This document shows positions 23,670 to 32,962 of a DNA stretch of 50,417 nucleotides, piece after piece. The position numbers and the translations under genes were made by a program. The DNA comes from an uncultured Oscillibacter sp. (GTDB lineage: Bacteria > Bacillota > Clostridia > Oscillospirales > Oscillospiraceae): positions 1 to 50,417 of the forward strand of contig CAJTVF010000014.1 of assembly GCA_910579435.1 (NCBI GenBank), read 5' to 3'. Position 1 is the stretch's first letter; every line of letters starts with the position of its first letter. Below the pieces are notes generated by a model, which was not told the origin of the DNA, did not search any database, and worked only from the letters and a program-made list of their open reading frames with translations.

Positions 23670-24734
23670 ATGGGCCTGCCCGAAATCCTGATCACGTTCA
23701 AGACCAAGGGCCTGACCGCTATCCAGCGCAGTGAGCGCGGGATTGTGGCGGTCATTCTGCACGATGAGACCGAGGGCGGCGAAACGCTGACCGTCTACAA
23801 CTCCATCACCGAGGTGGACTTCACCAAGTGGTCCGAGCGCAATTACGATTACCTGAAGCTGATCTATGAGGGAGTCCCCTACCGGGTGATCGTCTACCGC
23901 ATGGGCCTGGAGGACACCAACTATATGCCCGCACTGGCGGTGCTGAAGAACATGAAGTGGAACTACCTGACCATTCCGGGCATCGCCACGGAGGGCGTCC
24001 CCTCCATCGCCTCCTTCATCAAGGAGGCCCGCGACCAGGACCACAAGACCTTCAAGGCCGTGCTGCCCAACAGCAAGAGCGACCATGAGGGCATCATCAA
24101 CTTCACCACCGACAAGATCGACAGCATCCTGTCCAAGACGCAGTTCACCACAGCGGAGTACTGCGCCCGGATCACCGGCATCCTGGCCGGGCTGTCCCTG
24201 GCCCGGAGCAGCACCTACTATGTGCTGAACGACATCACCGCCGCCGAGACCCCGGATGACCCGGACAAGCGAATTGACGCCGGGGAACTGATCCTGGTGT
24301 TCGACGGGGAGAAGTTCAAGATCGGGCGCGGTGTCAATAGCCTGGTCAGCTTCACCACCGATAAGGGGCAGGAGTTCTCCAAGATCAAGATCATGGAGGG
24401 CGTGGACCTGTACCAGGATGACATCCGGGACACTTTCGAGGACTCCTATGTGGGCAAGGTGCGCAACGACTACGACGCCAAGCAGATGTTTGTGGCGGCC
24501 ATCCGGGCCTATCAGAAATCCCTGCAGCCGGACGTGCTGGATCAGAGCCACGACAACACCGCCGCCATCGACGTGGAGGCGCAGCGGCTCTATATCGAGG
24601 GCCGGGGTATCGACACCAGCGCCATGGATGACACGGCGGTGGCCATGTATAACACCGGCAGCCGGGTGTTCATTTCCTCCAACGTCAAGTTCGTGGACGC
24701 GATGGAGGACCTGAACCTGGTCTGCAATATGTAA
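23670..24734 (+). CDS. Contractile tail sheath protein
   Basis: The 354-residue protein is a sheath subunit: an N-terminal segment (MGLPEILITFKTKGLTAIQR), a central VYRMG...MPALAVLKNMKWNYL domain, and a C-terminal VDAMEDLNLVCNM strand that donates to its neighbours. It shows the phage is a myovirus and that the ejection tail contracts. Confidence 0.92.
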   Translation: MGLPEILITFKTKGLTAIQRSERGIVAVILHDETEGGETLTVYNSITEVDFTKWSERNYDYLKLIYEGVPYRVIVYRMGLEDTNYMPALAVLKNMKWNYLTIPGIATEGVPSIASFIKEARDQDHKTFKAVLPNSKSDHEGIINFTTDKIDSILSKTQFTTAEYCARITGILAGLSLARSSTYYVLNDITAAETPDDPDKRIDAGELILVFDGEKFKIGRGVNSLVSFTTDKGQEFSKIKIMEGVDLYQDDIRDTFEDSYVGKVRNDYDAKQMFVAAIRAYQKSLQPDVLDQSHDNTAAIDVEAQRLYIEGRGIDTSAMDDTAVAMYNTGSRVFISSNVKFVDAMEDLNLVCNM

Positions 24735-24749
24735 CGGAGGGACGCCAAT

Positions 24750-25184
24750 ATGGGAAAAATCAAAGGCAATAAAACTCTGTCCGGCACCTGGGGAGAACTG
24801 TGGGTGGACGGTGAGCGCATCGCTGAGTTCTCCAAGGTATCCCTGAAGGTGACCGCCAACCGGGAGGATGTGCAGATCGACCTGGACGTGGACAGCAAGA
24901 TGACCGGCCTGAAGGGCGAGCTGTCTGTCACCCTGAAAAAGGTCTATACACGGTATAACGCCGTGTTCGAGAACTGGAAAAAGGGCATCGACCAGCGGAT
25001 GCAGATCATCACCAAGCTGGCCGACCCGGACGCCGTGGGCGGCCAGCAGGAGCGGTATTCCGCTGACAACTGCTGGTTCAATGACCTGCCCCTGGTCAAC
25101 ATGGAGAAGGGGGCCGTCATCGAGGAGGAGGTCAGCGGCGGCTTCACGCCCTCCGACCTGGTAAACCTGGACAAGATCGCATAA
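24750..25184 (+). CDS. Tail tube protein (XkdM family)
   Basis: The 144-residue beta-rich protein follows the sheath gene. Its GTWGELWVDGERIAEFSKVS start and the SGGFTPSDLV end match PBSX XkdM-like tube proteins, which stack as hexamers inside the sheath. Confidence 0.9.
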   Translation: MGKIKGNKTLSGTWGELWVDGERIAEFSKVSLKVTANREDVQIDLDVDSKMTGLKGELSVTLKKVYTRYNAVFENWKKGIDQRMQIITKLADPDAVGGQQERYSADNCWFNDLPLVNMEKGAVIEEEVSGGFTPSDLVNLDKIA

Positions 25185-25197
25185 GGAGGATATTCCC

Positions 25198-25626
25198 ATG
25201 AACAGCGAGAAGAAAAGTTTCCTGGCGGAGTTTTCCCGCCGCGCCGTGCAGCGGCTCCAGGACAAAAAGGTTCCCAAGTATCGGACGCTGCACATCCCCA
25301 GCCTGGCCACCGATATGCGGTTCCGCAACCTCTCCTATGATGAGATCACGGAGTGCATGAACATGGAGGACACGGGCGACCCCAACCGCAGCGACAAGTA
25401 CTGCATCTATCTGGCCGCCGTAGAGCCCAGCCTGAAGGACGTGGCCAAAGAGATCATGGAGTCCGAGTCCAGCCTCCCTGCCGACCAGCGCACCTTGCTG
25501 GAGCCGCTGGACGTGGTGGGGATTTTCGACATTGGCGAGGTTCAGGAGATCGCCATGCAGGTCATGGAACTGAGCGGTGTTTTGAACAGCACCAAGGTCA
25601 CGGTGGTGGACCAGCTAAAAAACTGA
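25198..25626 (+). CDS. Tail assembly chaperone, short form (XkdN-like)
   Basis: The 142-residue product lies between tube and tape-measure genes and matches XkdN-type chaperones (MRFRNLSYDEITECMNM, then a helical C-terminus). Its last codons CTA AAA AAC TGA contain a slippery A AAA AAC heptamer, so a fraction of ribosomes should shift to -1 and make a longer protein (25198-25793). Confidence 0.88.
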   Translation: MNSEKKSFLAEFSRRAVQRLQDKKVPKYRTLHIPSLATDMRFRNLSYDEITECMNMEDTGDPNRSDKYCIYLAAVEPSLKDVAKEIMESESSLPADQRTLLEPLDVVGIFDIGEVQEIAMQVMELSGVLNSTKVTVVDQLKN

Positions 25627-25793
25627 TTGCCCAGGATGGTGAGGCGTATCTGCTTCACTACTACATACAGAAGGGCTGGGATGCGGAGCGATTTTTGAGC
25701 CTGGACCTGGAGTCCAGGCTCTTTTATACAGCCTCCATGCAGACCGCCCTGGAGGAGCGGGCGCGGATGTTTGGTGAGGAGGTGAACGGCTGA
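25198..25793 (+). CDS. Tail assembly chaperone, -1 frameshifted long form
   Basis: A -1 slip on AAAAAAC at 25617-25623 continues the reading as LKKLIAQDGEAYLLHYYIQK to a TGA at 25791-25793, giving 198 residues. The extension begins exactly at the short form's stop, has no start codon of its own at that point, and ends at the tape-measure ATG (25793). This matches the G/GT arrangement of long-tailed phages. Confidence 0.85.
25617..25623 (+). promoter_or_regulatory. Programmed -1 frameshift site (A AAA AAC)
   Basis: The heptamer is in the correct phase (zero-frame codons AAA and AAC), one codon before the zero-frame TGA. It fits the X XXY YYZ rule. Confidence 0.85.
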
Positions 25794-28291
25794 TGGGCGT
25801 GGTCAAAGGCGCAATTTCCATTAAGGACAACATGACAGTCGTTCTCCGCAGCATCAGGCAGGAGCAGTCGGCCTTTCGCCAGGATGTAGAAAAGACCAAA
25901 AAGGAACTGCAGGCCACCTGGGACAAAAAGCGCACCGCCAAGTTGGAGGCCACCGCTGCCTCCAAGGCGATGGACTCTCTGAAGAAAAAGATGGAGCCGC
26001 TTCGCAAAAAGGTGGTAGTGGCCACGGCAGTCAAGGACCTGGCCACCGCAAAGGTCAAGGCCCTGGGCAATCAGGTCAAAGCGGTGGGGAAAATGGTGGC
26101 CACCCCCGTTGTCAAAGTGGTCACTAAGGGGGCGCAGGCCCTATCGGCAATCGGCAAGGGCTTTGCCCAGGTGACCAAGGCCGCAGCCATCGGTGTGGGC
26201 GCGGTATCCGCAGCGGCGGCAGCGGGCCTGACCGCCCTGTTCAGCGGCAGCACGGAACTGGCCAAGGCGCAGATCGAGGCCGAGACCAAGCTGGAGGCCG
26301 TCCTGGGCAACGTAGCCAGCATCCAGGCCAGGGGTGCGGGCGCAGCGGCGCAGGCCAAGGAAAAGCTGATGGGCGTGGCCAGCGAACTGCAGCAGATCGG
26401 TGTGATCGGGGATGAAGTCACCCTGGCCGGTATGCAGCAGCTGGCCACCTTCCAGCTGTCCGAAAAGAAGATCGCCACCCTGGCAGGCGGCATGACGGAC
26501 CTGCTGGCCCAGCAAAAGGGCCTGAACGCCAGCCAGGAGGACGCCGTGGCCATCGGCAACATGATCGGCAAGGTCATGCAGGGCCAGACCAGCGCCCTAT
26601 CCAGGGTGGGTATCACGTTCACCGAAGCGCAGGAGCAGGCCCTGAAGATGGGCAACGCAGAGCAGCGGGCCGCTGTCCTCGCAGAAATCCTGCAGCAGAA
26701 TGTGGGCGGTGTCAACGCCGCCCTGGCCCAAACCGACCAGGGCAAAATCCAACAGATGGCAAACGCCTGGGGCGACATGAAGGAGGAGGTCGGCAAGGTC
26801 ACCCTCTCCATCAAGGGCAAATTCGCCTCGGTGATCATGAAGAATATCCCGACGGTCCAGAAACTTGGCACCACCCTGATGTCCACCATTTCCAAGTTTG
26901 CCGACGTGGCCATGCCCGCCCTGGACAGCGTAATCACCCACGTCACCCCTGTGGTGGAGGGAGCGCTGACCCGGCTGGGCAGCTTTGCCGAATCCATGGG
27001 GCCGGTGCTTTCAAACGTCTTTGGTGGACTGGCCCAGGGGGCGCAGACGGTGAAGCCGGTTCTGGACGGGATTATAAAGGGCTTTGCCCCGTTGCTCCCG
27101 CAGCTGGTCAAGTTTGGAACCACGGTGATGGGGACGGTGCAGCAGGTGGCCGCAGCGGCTATGCCCGCCATCGCCAGCATCACCACCACGGTTCAGTCGG
27201 TGATTCCCTCTGTTCTCCCCGTGCTGGAAACGGTGGTCACCACCATCGGTAACGTGATCGCGGCGGCGGCCCCTGTTATCGCCGGGCTGGTCCAGGGGAT
27301 CGGCACGGTGGTATCGGCGCTGGCCCCGGTCTTTCAGGTCATCTTTGACGGCATCGGCCAGAAGGTCGGTTCCGTGCTGGAGTTCGTGGGCAGTAAGATG
27401 GGTTGGATTCAAAACATCATCGGCACGGTGGCCCCCGTGGTAGCGGACATCCTGATCACGGCCTGGGGCGTCATTTCCCCCGTTATGGACCTGGCCATCA
27501 GCGTCTTTAAACTGCTTTTCAACGTGGTGCAAACGGTCTTTAATGGCATCGCCAGCGTGGTCTCCAGCGTGTGGTCCAAGGTCAAGCCCATTGTGGAGGG
27601 CATCGGCAACGGCCTGTCCTGGGTGGCCGGAAAGGTCAAGGGCCTGCTGGGGATGGGCGGCGGCGACGGCGGCAGCGTCGGCTCCAACGCCGAAGGCACC
27701 AACAACTGGCGCGGCGGCCCCACCTGGGTGGGTGAGCGCGGGCCGGAGTTAGTGGACCTGCCCAAGGGCAGCCGGGTGCTTCCCAACAAGGAGAGCGTCC
27801 AGCTGGCCCAAAACGCCGCCCGGCCCGTTGTCCGTGAGATTTTCCAGACCACCACAGTGGAGAAGCCGGTGGTGCGGGAGGTCATCCAGAATACGGTGGA
27901 GAAGCCCGTCATGCGGGATATCGTCCACAACACCGTGGAAAAGCCCGCTATCTACAAAACGGAGGGTAATTCCTCTCCCGTGCTGGAGCGTATCGAGAAG
28001 GGCCTGGGCGTGGTCACCGGCCTGCTGGGCCGGGATGGCCGGAGGGGCCAAGATGAAGATACCCCCAGAAAGCCCCCTAAACGGCCCGACAACGGCCAGG
28101 ACTTCCCCCCGCCCCCTGACCCCAACCCCAAGGCTCCGAGGCCCACAGCGGCGGCACAGACGCCGCTGCAGGTAACGGTAGCGAAGCTGGCAGACCAAAT
28201 CATCGTGCGGGAGGATGCTGACATTGACCGCATCGGTGAGGCGGTGGCCAAGCGTGTGGTACAAGCGGCCCGCAATATGGCCCCAGCGTAA
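25793..28291 (+). CDS. Tail tape measure protein
   Basis: The 832-residue protein sets tail length. It has a charged coiled-coil start, a hydrophobic Ala/Gly-rich segment at about residues 120-160, a TP901-like minor tail domain (VGVITFT-like region near 270), long Val/Ala/Ile-rich helices to about 600, a Gly hinge, and a disordered C-terminus with near-repeats of VEKPVVREV-type units. At roughly 1.5 A per residue, a tail of about 120 nm would be expected. Confidence 0.92.
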   Translation: MGVVKGAISIKDNMTVVLRSIRQEQSAFRQDVEKTKKELQATWDKKRTAKLEATAASKAMDSLKKKMEPLRKKVVVATAVKDLATAKVKALGNQVKAVGKMVATPVVKVVTKGAQALSAIGKGFAQVTKAAAIGVGAVSAAAAAGLTALFSGSTELAKAQIEAETKLEAVLGNVASIQARGAGAAAQAKEKLMGVASELQQIGVIGDEVTLAGMQQLATFQLSEKKIATLAGGMTDLLAQQKGLNASQEDAVAIGNMIGKVMQGQTSALSRVGITFTEAQEQALKMGNAEQRAAVLAEILQQNVGGVNAALAQTDQGKIQQMANAWGDMKEEVGKVTLSIKGKFASVIMKNIPTVQKLGTTLMSTISKFADVAMPALDSVITHVTPVVEGALTRLGSFAESMGPVLSNVFGGLAQGAQTVKPVLDGIIKGFAPLLPQLVKFGTTVMGTVQQVAAAAMPAIASITTTVQSVIPSVLPVLETVVTTIGNVIAAAAPVIAGLVQGIGTVVSALAPVFQVIFDGIGQKVGSVLEFVGSKMGWIQNIIGTVAPVVADILITAWGVISPVMDLAISVFKLLFNVVQTVFNGIASVVSSVWSKVKPIVEGIGNGLSWVAGKVKGLLGMGGGDGGSVGSNAEGTNNWRGGPTWVGERGPELVDLPKGSRVLPNKESVQLAQNAARPVVREIFQTTTVEKPVVREVIQNTVEKPVMRDIVHNTVEKPAIYKTEGNSSPVLERIEKGLGVVTGLLGRDGRRGQDEDTPRKPPKRPDNGQDFPPPPDPNPKAPRPTAAAQTPLQVTVAKLADQIIVREDADIDRIGEAVAKRVVQAARNMAPA

Positions 28292-28303
28292 GGAGGTGGC
28301 AGT

Positions 28304-28951
28304 GTGAAACAGCGAACTATTGAACTGAGTTTTAACAACCATGCGGAGATGTTCAATCTCCCCATCAATCCCGCAGAGTTTGAATTTACCGAGCCGCACA
28401 ATAACCAGCGGATCACGCTGCTGAACATTGGCGAAGTAAATCTGATTGGGCATAGGGGGCTGGTTTCCGGCTCCTTGTCCAGCTTTTTCCCCTCGACCAC
28501 CTCCCCGCTGGCCCGATATGCTGACCGGGAACCGATGGAGTACATCCGGCTGCTGAAGAAATGGAAATCCAAGCCGCAGCCCATTCGGGTGATCATCAGC
28601 GACTGTGACTTCAACCTGGCCATGAGCATCGACGACCTGACCTACGGCAGCCACGAGGGGGATAAGGATGTGTACTACACCCTGGAACTGTCGGAATACC
28701 GCTTTTTGAACGTCCCCGCCGTCAAGGTGGAGAGCCAGGCCAAGAGCCAGACCAGCGGCCTGAACACCCGCCCCAATACCCAGGAGGCCCCCAAAACCGC
28801 CACGGTGGTGTCCGGGGACTGCCTGTGGAATCTGGCCAAGAAATACTATGGCGACGGGGCGCAGTACAAAAAAATCTATGAGGCCAACAAGGCGGTGATC
28901 GGGAGCAACCCCAACCTGATCAAGCCTGGCCAGAAGCTGGTGATCCCATGA
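28304..28951 (+). CDS. LysM-containing tail/baseplate protein (XkdP-like)
   Basis: The 215-residue protein has an N-terminal domain typical of XkdP (ELSFNNHAEMFNLPINPAEF) and a C-terminal LysM motif (about residues 165-215, VVSGDCLWNLAKKYYGDG to LIKPGQKLVIP). LysM binds peptidoglycan, so it probably connects tube tip and hub. It uses a GTG start after AAGGAGG. Confidence 0.9.
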   Translation: MKQRTIELSFNNHAEMFNLPINPAEFEFTEPHNNQRITLLNIGEVNLIGHRGLVSGSLSSFFPSTTSPLARYADREPMEYIRLLKKWKSKPQPIRVIISDCDFNLAMSIDDLTYGSHEGDKDVYYTLELSEYRFLNVPAVKVESQAKSQTSGLNTRPNTQEAPKTATVVSGDCLWNLAKKYYGDGAQYKKIYEANKAVIGSNPNLIKPGQKLVIP

Positions 28952-29907
28952 TCCAGAAACAGCTGACGGCGGGCGGCAAGGACCTCTCCCAGCTGGTGGA
29001 AAAGGTTACCTGGAGCGGCGACAGCAAGCAGGTGGCCCGGAAGCTGGCTTTTTCCATAGCGACCCGAAGCACAGATCGCTTTCTCCCCAAGGTGACCATC
29101 AACGAGGGGGACAGCGTACTGTTCGGGGACGGGGACAGGACCCTGTTCGGCGGTCCCGTCTTTGATATTGAAAAGTCAGCCACCGGGAACCTCACCACCT
29201 ACACCGCCTTTGATTTGATGTTCTACATCAACAACAGCGACATCAGCAAGGTTTTTGACGATACCCCGGAGGCCATCACCGCCTGGATATGCTCCCACCT
29301 GGGTGTTCCCTTTGGCTCCGCAGCCCCCACCGGCATCAAGGTATATCTGCCCTGGCTGGGCAAGAAAGCCTATGAGGCCATCATGGCGGCCTACACCACC
29401 GCCAGCCGCCAGAACGGGAAGAAATACATCCCCCTGATGCAGAACGTCAACCAGGTGTGTGTGATCGAAAAGGGGGCGCTGTGCGGGGCGGTGTTGGATG
29501 GGGGCTATAACCTGACGGAGGCCACCTACAAGACCAGCCTGCAGAAGCTGGTGGATCGGGTGATCGTCACCGACAAGAACGGCAACCAAACCAGCGTGGT
29601 GGAGGATGCCGGGGCGCAGTCGAAGTATGGCGTGGTGCAGCGCGTCTACAAGCAGGAGGAGGGCAAGGACGCCGCCTCCGAGGCCAAGGCGCTGCTTCAC
29701 GTCATGGACCAATCCGCAACCGTGACCGCCACCAGCGACACCCGCGCTGTCTCCGGCTATGCCATCGCCGTCCAGGAGGCCACCACGGGGCTTTATGGGA
29801 AGTTCTACATTGAGAGCGACACCCACACCTTTGAGGACGGCAAAGAAATGATGCAGCTGACCCTGGCCTTTTCCAACATGATGGATGAGAAGGAAGCTGG
29901 CAGTTAA
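28948..29907 (+). CDS. Baseplate hub protein (XkdQ-like, gpD family)
   Basis: The 319-residue protein overlaps its neighbour by 4 bases. The LSQLVEKVTWSGDSKQVARK start, the VLFGDGDRTLFGGPVFDIEK motif and the FTFED-like end match XkdQ/hub proteins. It forms the trimeric base of the tail spike complex. Confidence 0.88.
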   Translation: MIQKQLTAGGKDLSQLVEKVTWSGDSKQVARKLAFSIATRSTDRFLPKVTINEGDSVLFGDGDRTLFGGPVFDIEKSATGNLTTYTAFDLMFYINNSDISKVFDDTPEAITAWICSHLGVPFGSAAPTGIKVYLPWLGKKAYEAIMAAYTTASRQNGKKYIPLMQNVNQVCVIEKGALCGAVLDGGYNLTEATYKTSLQKLVDRVIVTDKNGNQTSVVEDAGAQSKYGVVQRVYKQEEGKDAASEAKALLHVMDQSATVTATSDTRAVSGYAIAVQEATTGLYGKFYIESDTHTFEDGKEMMQLTLAFSNMMDEKEAGS

Positions 29908-29919
29908 GGAGGCGATACC

Positions 29920-30258
29920 ATGGGTGAACGGTGGGCTGCGGATATGGTGGAGGCGCTGCGCTCTGCAAGCAAGAGCAGTAGTGGGCTGATGTTTGCGGAG
30001 GTCAAATCCGTGGCCCCGCTGACTATTCTGGCCCACGACCAGGTCATTAGCAAGGGGCTGTATATCAACCCGGCCCTGCTGGTGTGGGCCGAGGGCGGGG
30101 GCAGCCGTATCCCCCCGGAACTCGCCGGGCTGGCTCCCCACCCGTATTCGTTCCTGACCGAGTTCCATACGAAGTATGTGCTGAAGGCGGGCGACATGGT
30201 GGTGGTGCTTCAGGTGGGGGCTGGCTTCTACATTCTGGAGAAGGTGGTGAAGGTATGA
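29920..30258 (+). CDS. DUF2577 baseplate protein (XkdR-like)
   Basis: The 112-residue protein has an N-terminal helix then an OB-like beta domain (GLMFAEVKSVAPLTILAHDQ, then LKAGDMVVVLQVGAGFYIL). Position between XkdQ-like and XkdS-like genes matches PBSX order. It probably forms the central spike base. Confidence 0.85.
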   Translation: MGERWAADMVEALRSASKSSSGLMFAEVKSVAPLTILAHDQVISKGLYINPALLVWAEGGGSRIPPELAGLAPHPYSFLTEFHTKYVLKAGDMVVVLQVGAGFYILEKVVKV

Positions 30259-30698
30259 GCATCTTCCCATTCATCGACCCGGAGGCGCTGGCGGGCAGCC
30301 AGGACAACGCCCTGCCCATGTTCCGGGAGTATGCTTACGACTACGAAAACAACCGGCTGCTGCTCCGGGACGGCCAGACCTACCTGGTAGAGGGCAACGA
30401 GGCCCTGCGCATCTGGATATTCAAGGCCCTGGACACAGAGCGGTTCCGATATACGGCTTACGATTCGGACTACGGCAGCGAGATCGACACGCTGATCGGG
30501 GCCGTCAACAGCAGCGTGATCCTGCCGGAGTTGAAGCGGTTTATCATCGAGGCGCTGATGGTGAACCCGTACATTAAGGAACTGAGCAATTTTCAATTTG
30601 AGCAATCCGGCAGCGGGGTGCGGGTGGAGTTCGACTGCACCACGGTGTACGGGAAAGACCAAATCACATGGGAAGCCAAGGGGGTGAAAGTGGCATGA
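30255..30698 (+). CDS. DUF2634 baseplate protein (XkdS-like, gp25 type)
   Basis: The 147-residue protein has the wedge-type pattern YDYENNRLLLRDGQTYLVEG, then ALRIWIFKALDTERFRY. gp25-like proteins start sheath assembly on the baseplate. It overlaps both neighbours by 4 bases. Confidence 0.88.
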   Translation: MSIFPFIDPEALAGSQDNALPMFREYAYDYENNRLLLRDGQTYLVEGNEALRIWIFKALDTERFRYTAYDSDYGSEIDTLIGAVNSSVILPELKRFIIEALMVNPYIKELSNFQFEQSGSGVRVEFDCTTVYGKDQITWEAKGVKVA

Positions 30699-31804
30699 TG
30701 GAGGAAACCATGGACTTCAGCGCCAGCGCGGTGCTGCAGCGTATCCGCAACAGCCTGCAGAACCCAGCCAACAGGCTGGAGGGCGGTTTTTGCATGGATA
30801 ACGCCCAGGCGGTGTCGGAGGAACTGGCCCGCCTGGACCTGATGGAGGTGAAGCCCATCCCTGACCGGGTGCTGCTGGACACCGCCGAGGGCGAGTATCT
30901 GGACCGCAAGGCCCTGGACTACAACGAAACCAGGAACCCCGCAGAAGCGGCGGTGGGCAACCTCCTGTTCACCGGGGAGCCTGGGACGGCGATCCCCATC
31001 GGCACCGAGGCCCTGTACGGTAGCCTGGTGTTTGAAACCACGACAGCGGCCCGGATCAGCGCCGAGGGCTACTGCGAGGTGGGGGCGCGGTGCCAGACAG
31101 AGGGGACGGCGGGCAACGTGGCCGCTGAAACCATCACCGTCCTGCGCGTGGCTATCGACGGAGTGAAGTCTGTTACCAATACCGCCCCCTTCGGCGGCGG
31201 CACCCAGGCAGAGAGCGATGACTCCTTCAGGAGCCGCATTCTGGAGAAGATACGCCAGCCCATCACCAGCGGCAACCGAAACCATTTTATCTATTGGGCC
31301 AAGCAGGTATCTGGCGTGGGCGGGGCCAAGTGCCTAGGCGCGGAGGTCTGCGGCTCTGGCAAGGCGCGGGTGATCGTCCTGTCCGACCAATACGCCGCCC
31401 CGGATGACGTGATCCTGGGCAACGTCAAAGCCCACATCGAGGAGGAGCGCCAGATCGGCGCGGCGGTCACGGTGGTGGCCGCTTCCCCCAAGGTCGTCGC
31501 TGTGGAGGTGACAGTGGTGGTGGCCAGCGGCTACAGCCTGACCGACATCCGGCAGAACATCCAGACGGCGCTGCAGCGGTATGTGGACAGCGTGAACCGG
31601 GAGGACTTCAGCACCCCGCCCACCCTGAAGGATGAAGGACGGCAAAGCAGCATCAGCTATTACCGCATCGGTGACCTGATCTTCGGTGTGGAGGGGGTGG
31701 CCGATATTATCAGCTACACGCTGAACGGCGGCCTGACCTCGCTGGCCTCCGATTATGAGGAATATTTCTCCCTGGGGGAGGTGGCCGTCAGTGGCGATCA
31801 ATGA
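30695..31804 (+). CDS. Baseplate J-like wedge protein (XkdT-like)
   Basis: The 369-residue protein starts MMEETMDFSASAVLQRI. The GEYLDRKALDYNETRNPAEA, GTAIPIGTEALYGSLVF and GGGTQAESDDSFRSRIL elements are diagnostic of the baseplate J family. It forms the wedge ring of the baseplate. Confidence 0.92.
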   Translation: MMEETMDFSASAVLQRIRNSLQNPANRLEGGFCMDNAQAVSEELARLDLMEVKPIPDRVLLDTAEGEYLDRKALDYNETRNPAEAAVGNLLFTGEPGTAIPIGTEALYGSLVFETTTAARISAEGYCEVGARCQTEGTAGNVAAETITVLRVAIDGVKSVTNTAPFGGGTQAESDDSFRSRILEKIRQPITSGNRNHFIYWAKQVSGVGGAKCLGAEVCGSGKARVIVLSDQYAAPDDVILGNVKAHIEEERQIGAAVTVVAASPKVVAVEVTVVVASGYSLTDIRQNIQTALQRYVDSVNREDFSTPPTLKDEGRQSSISYYRIGDLIFGVEGVADIISYTLNGGLTSLASDYEEYFSLGEVAVSGDQ

Positions 31805-32558
31805 CAGGTTCATGCTCCCCAAACGGGTGCGCACCATGGAGCAGATGGCCGACCTGCTGGCAGCGGAGCAGGCTGAATTGGACCAAACCCAGCGCACCAT
31901 CATGGCGCTGGAGAATCAGCTGACCATCAGCACCAGCACCCACCTGCTCCCCCGCCATGAGCGGCTGTTCGCCCTGCCTGTCAATACCACGGAGAGCCTG
32001 GAGGTACGCCGGGCCAGGGTGCTGGCCAAGCTGAACACACGGGGAACCACCACCGTGCGGGCCATCCAGGATATGGTGGAGATCATCACCGGGCGGGAGG
32101 GCAATGTGATAGAGCATTTTGAGGACTATGCCTTTTCTGTGCTGATCAAGCTGCTGCCCACCGACGCCACCGCCGATGTGCAGGAACTGATCCGGCAGAT
32201 CGAGGAGGTCAAGCCCGCCCACCTGCTCTTTGACATCATCGCGGCCTTTCGGCCCACCCCGCTGGTGCATGAGAACCGCCTGGTCTTTCACCGGCTGGCC
32301 ATGCGCTTCTCCTGTTCCAACTCCAGGGGAACGCCAGTCATCCGCTTTGATGGCAGCATCCATTTCGACGGCTCCAGCCAGTTTAACCAGGCCCCTGACG
32401 GGATCAGCTTCTGGCGGGCCGCATTCAGAACATCATTTTTTAATCGGGAGGCCGTCACCGGCATGGTGACCATAGATGACTGGTGCGCCTTTGACGGCGC
32501 GATCACCTTCAGCGGCACCCGGAAATTCAATGCGCAGCACACGCAGGAGGAGTTATAG
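31791..32558 (+). CDS. Tail protein, DUF2313-like (XkdU/YmfQ)
   Basis: The 255-residue protein uses a GTG at 31791, 14 bases inside the preceding gene. SLEVRRARVLAKLNTRGTTT and the helical middle match the YmfQ/gp48 family that caps the wedge. The C-terminal 80 residues are beta-rich with RFDGSIHFDGSSQFN repeats, possibly a fibre attachment domain. Confidence 0.82.
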   Translation: MAINDRFMLPKRVRTMEQMADLLAAEQAELDQTQRTIMALENQLTISTSTHLLPRHERLFALPVNTTESLEVRRARVLAKLNTRGTTTVRAIQDMVEIITGREGNVIEHFEDYAFSVLIKLLPTDATADVQELIRQIEEVKPAHLLFDIIAAFRPTPLVHENRLVFHRLAMRFSCSNSRGTPVIRFDGSIHFDGSSQFNQAPDGISFWRAAFRTSFFNREAVTGMVTIDDWCAFDGAITFSGTRKFNAQHTQEEL

Positions 32559-32945
32559 ATGAATGAAAACAGCGTGATCACCAGGACCCGGCGCATCAAA
32601 TTTTGCCAGGCGTCCAGTGACGCCACGAAGCCGCTGCCCATCATCACCCACATCGCCTTTGGCAGCGGAGGCGTGAATCTCAGTGGGGAGCCTATCGCGC
32701 CATCGGAGGCGCAGACAGCCCTGAACACGGAGATCGCCCGATACCCGGTGGACAGTGTGACCTACCCGGAGGAAACCACCGCCCGCTATGCGGTGACCAT
32801 CCCCAAGGATGACCTGGCGGGCGAGATCATCAACGAGGCCGCCCTGGTGGACAGCGATGGCGATGTGGCCGCCATCAAGACCATGTACTCCAAGCAAAAG
32901 GATGCGGGCGTCAGCTTCACCTTCGAGTTCGACGATGAATTTTAA
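32559..32945 (+). CDS. Tail fibre N-terminal/attachment-type protein
   Basis: The 128-residue protein resembles the N-terminal domain of phage tail-collar fibres: TRTRRIKFCQASSDATKPLP, ITHIAFGSGGV, then ARYAVTIPKDDLAGEIINEA. Such a domain usually starts a long fibre; here it is a separate protein placed directly before the DGR-target fibre, so it may be the baseplate adaptor for it. Confidence 0.78.
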   Translation: MNENSVITRTRRIKFCQASSDATKPLPIITHIAFGSGGVNLSGEPIAPSEAQTALNTEIARYPVDSVTYPEETTARYAVTIPKDDLAGEIINEAALVDSDGDVAAIKTMYSKQKDAGVSFTFEFDDEF

Positions 32946-32962
32946 CCAGGAGGGAACTGAGA

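Noticed and set aside
23565..25328. A 587-codon minus-strand open frame opposite sheath and tube genes
   Set aside because: Composition is typical of antisense to GC-rich genes; the plus strand carries well-supported tail genes.
25353..25793. An independent gene in the -1 frame of the chaperone
   Set aside because: Its first half is out-of-frame antisense-like sequence; only the part after the slippery site resembles a protein, which fits frameshifting.
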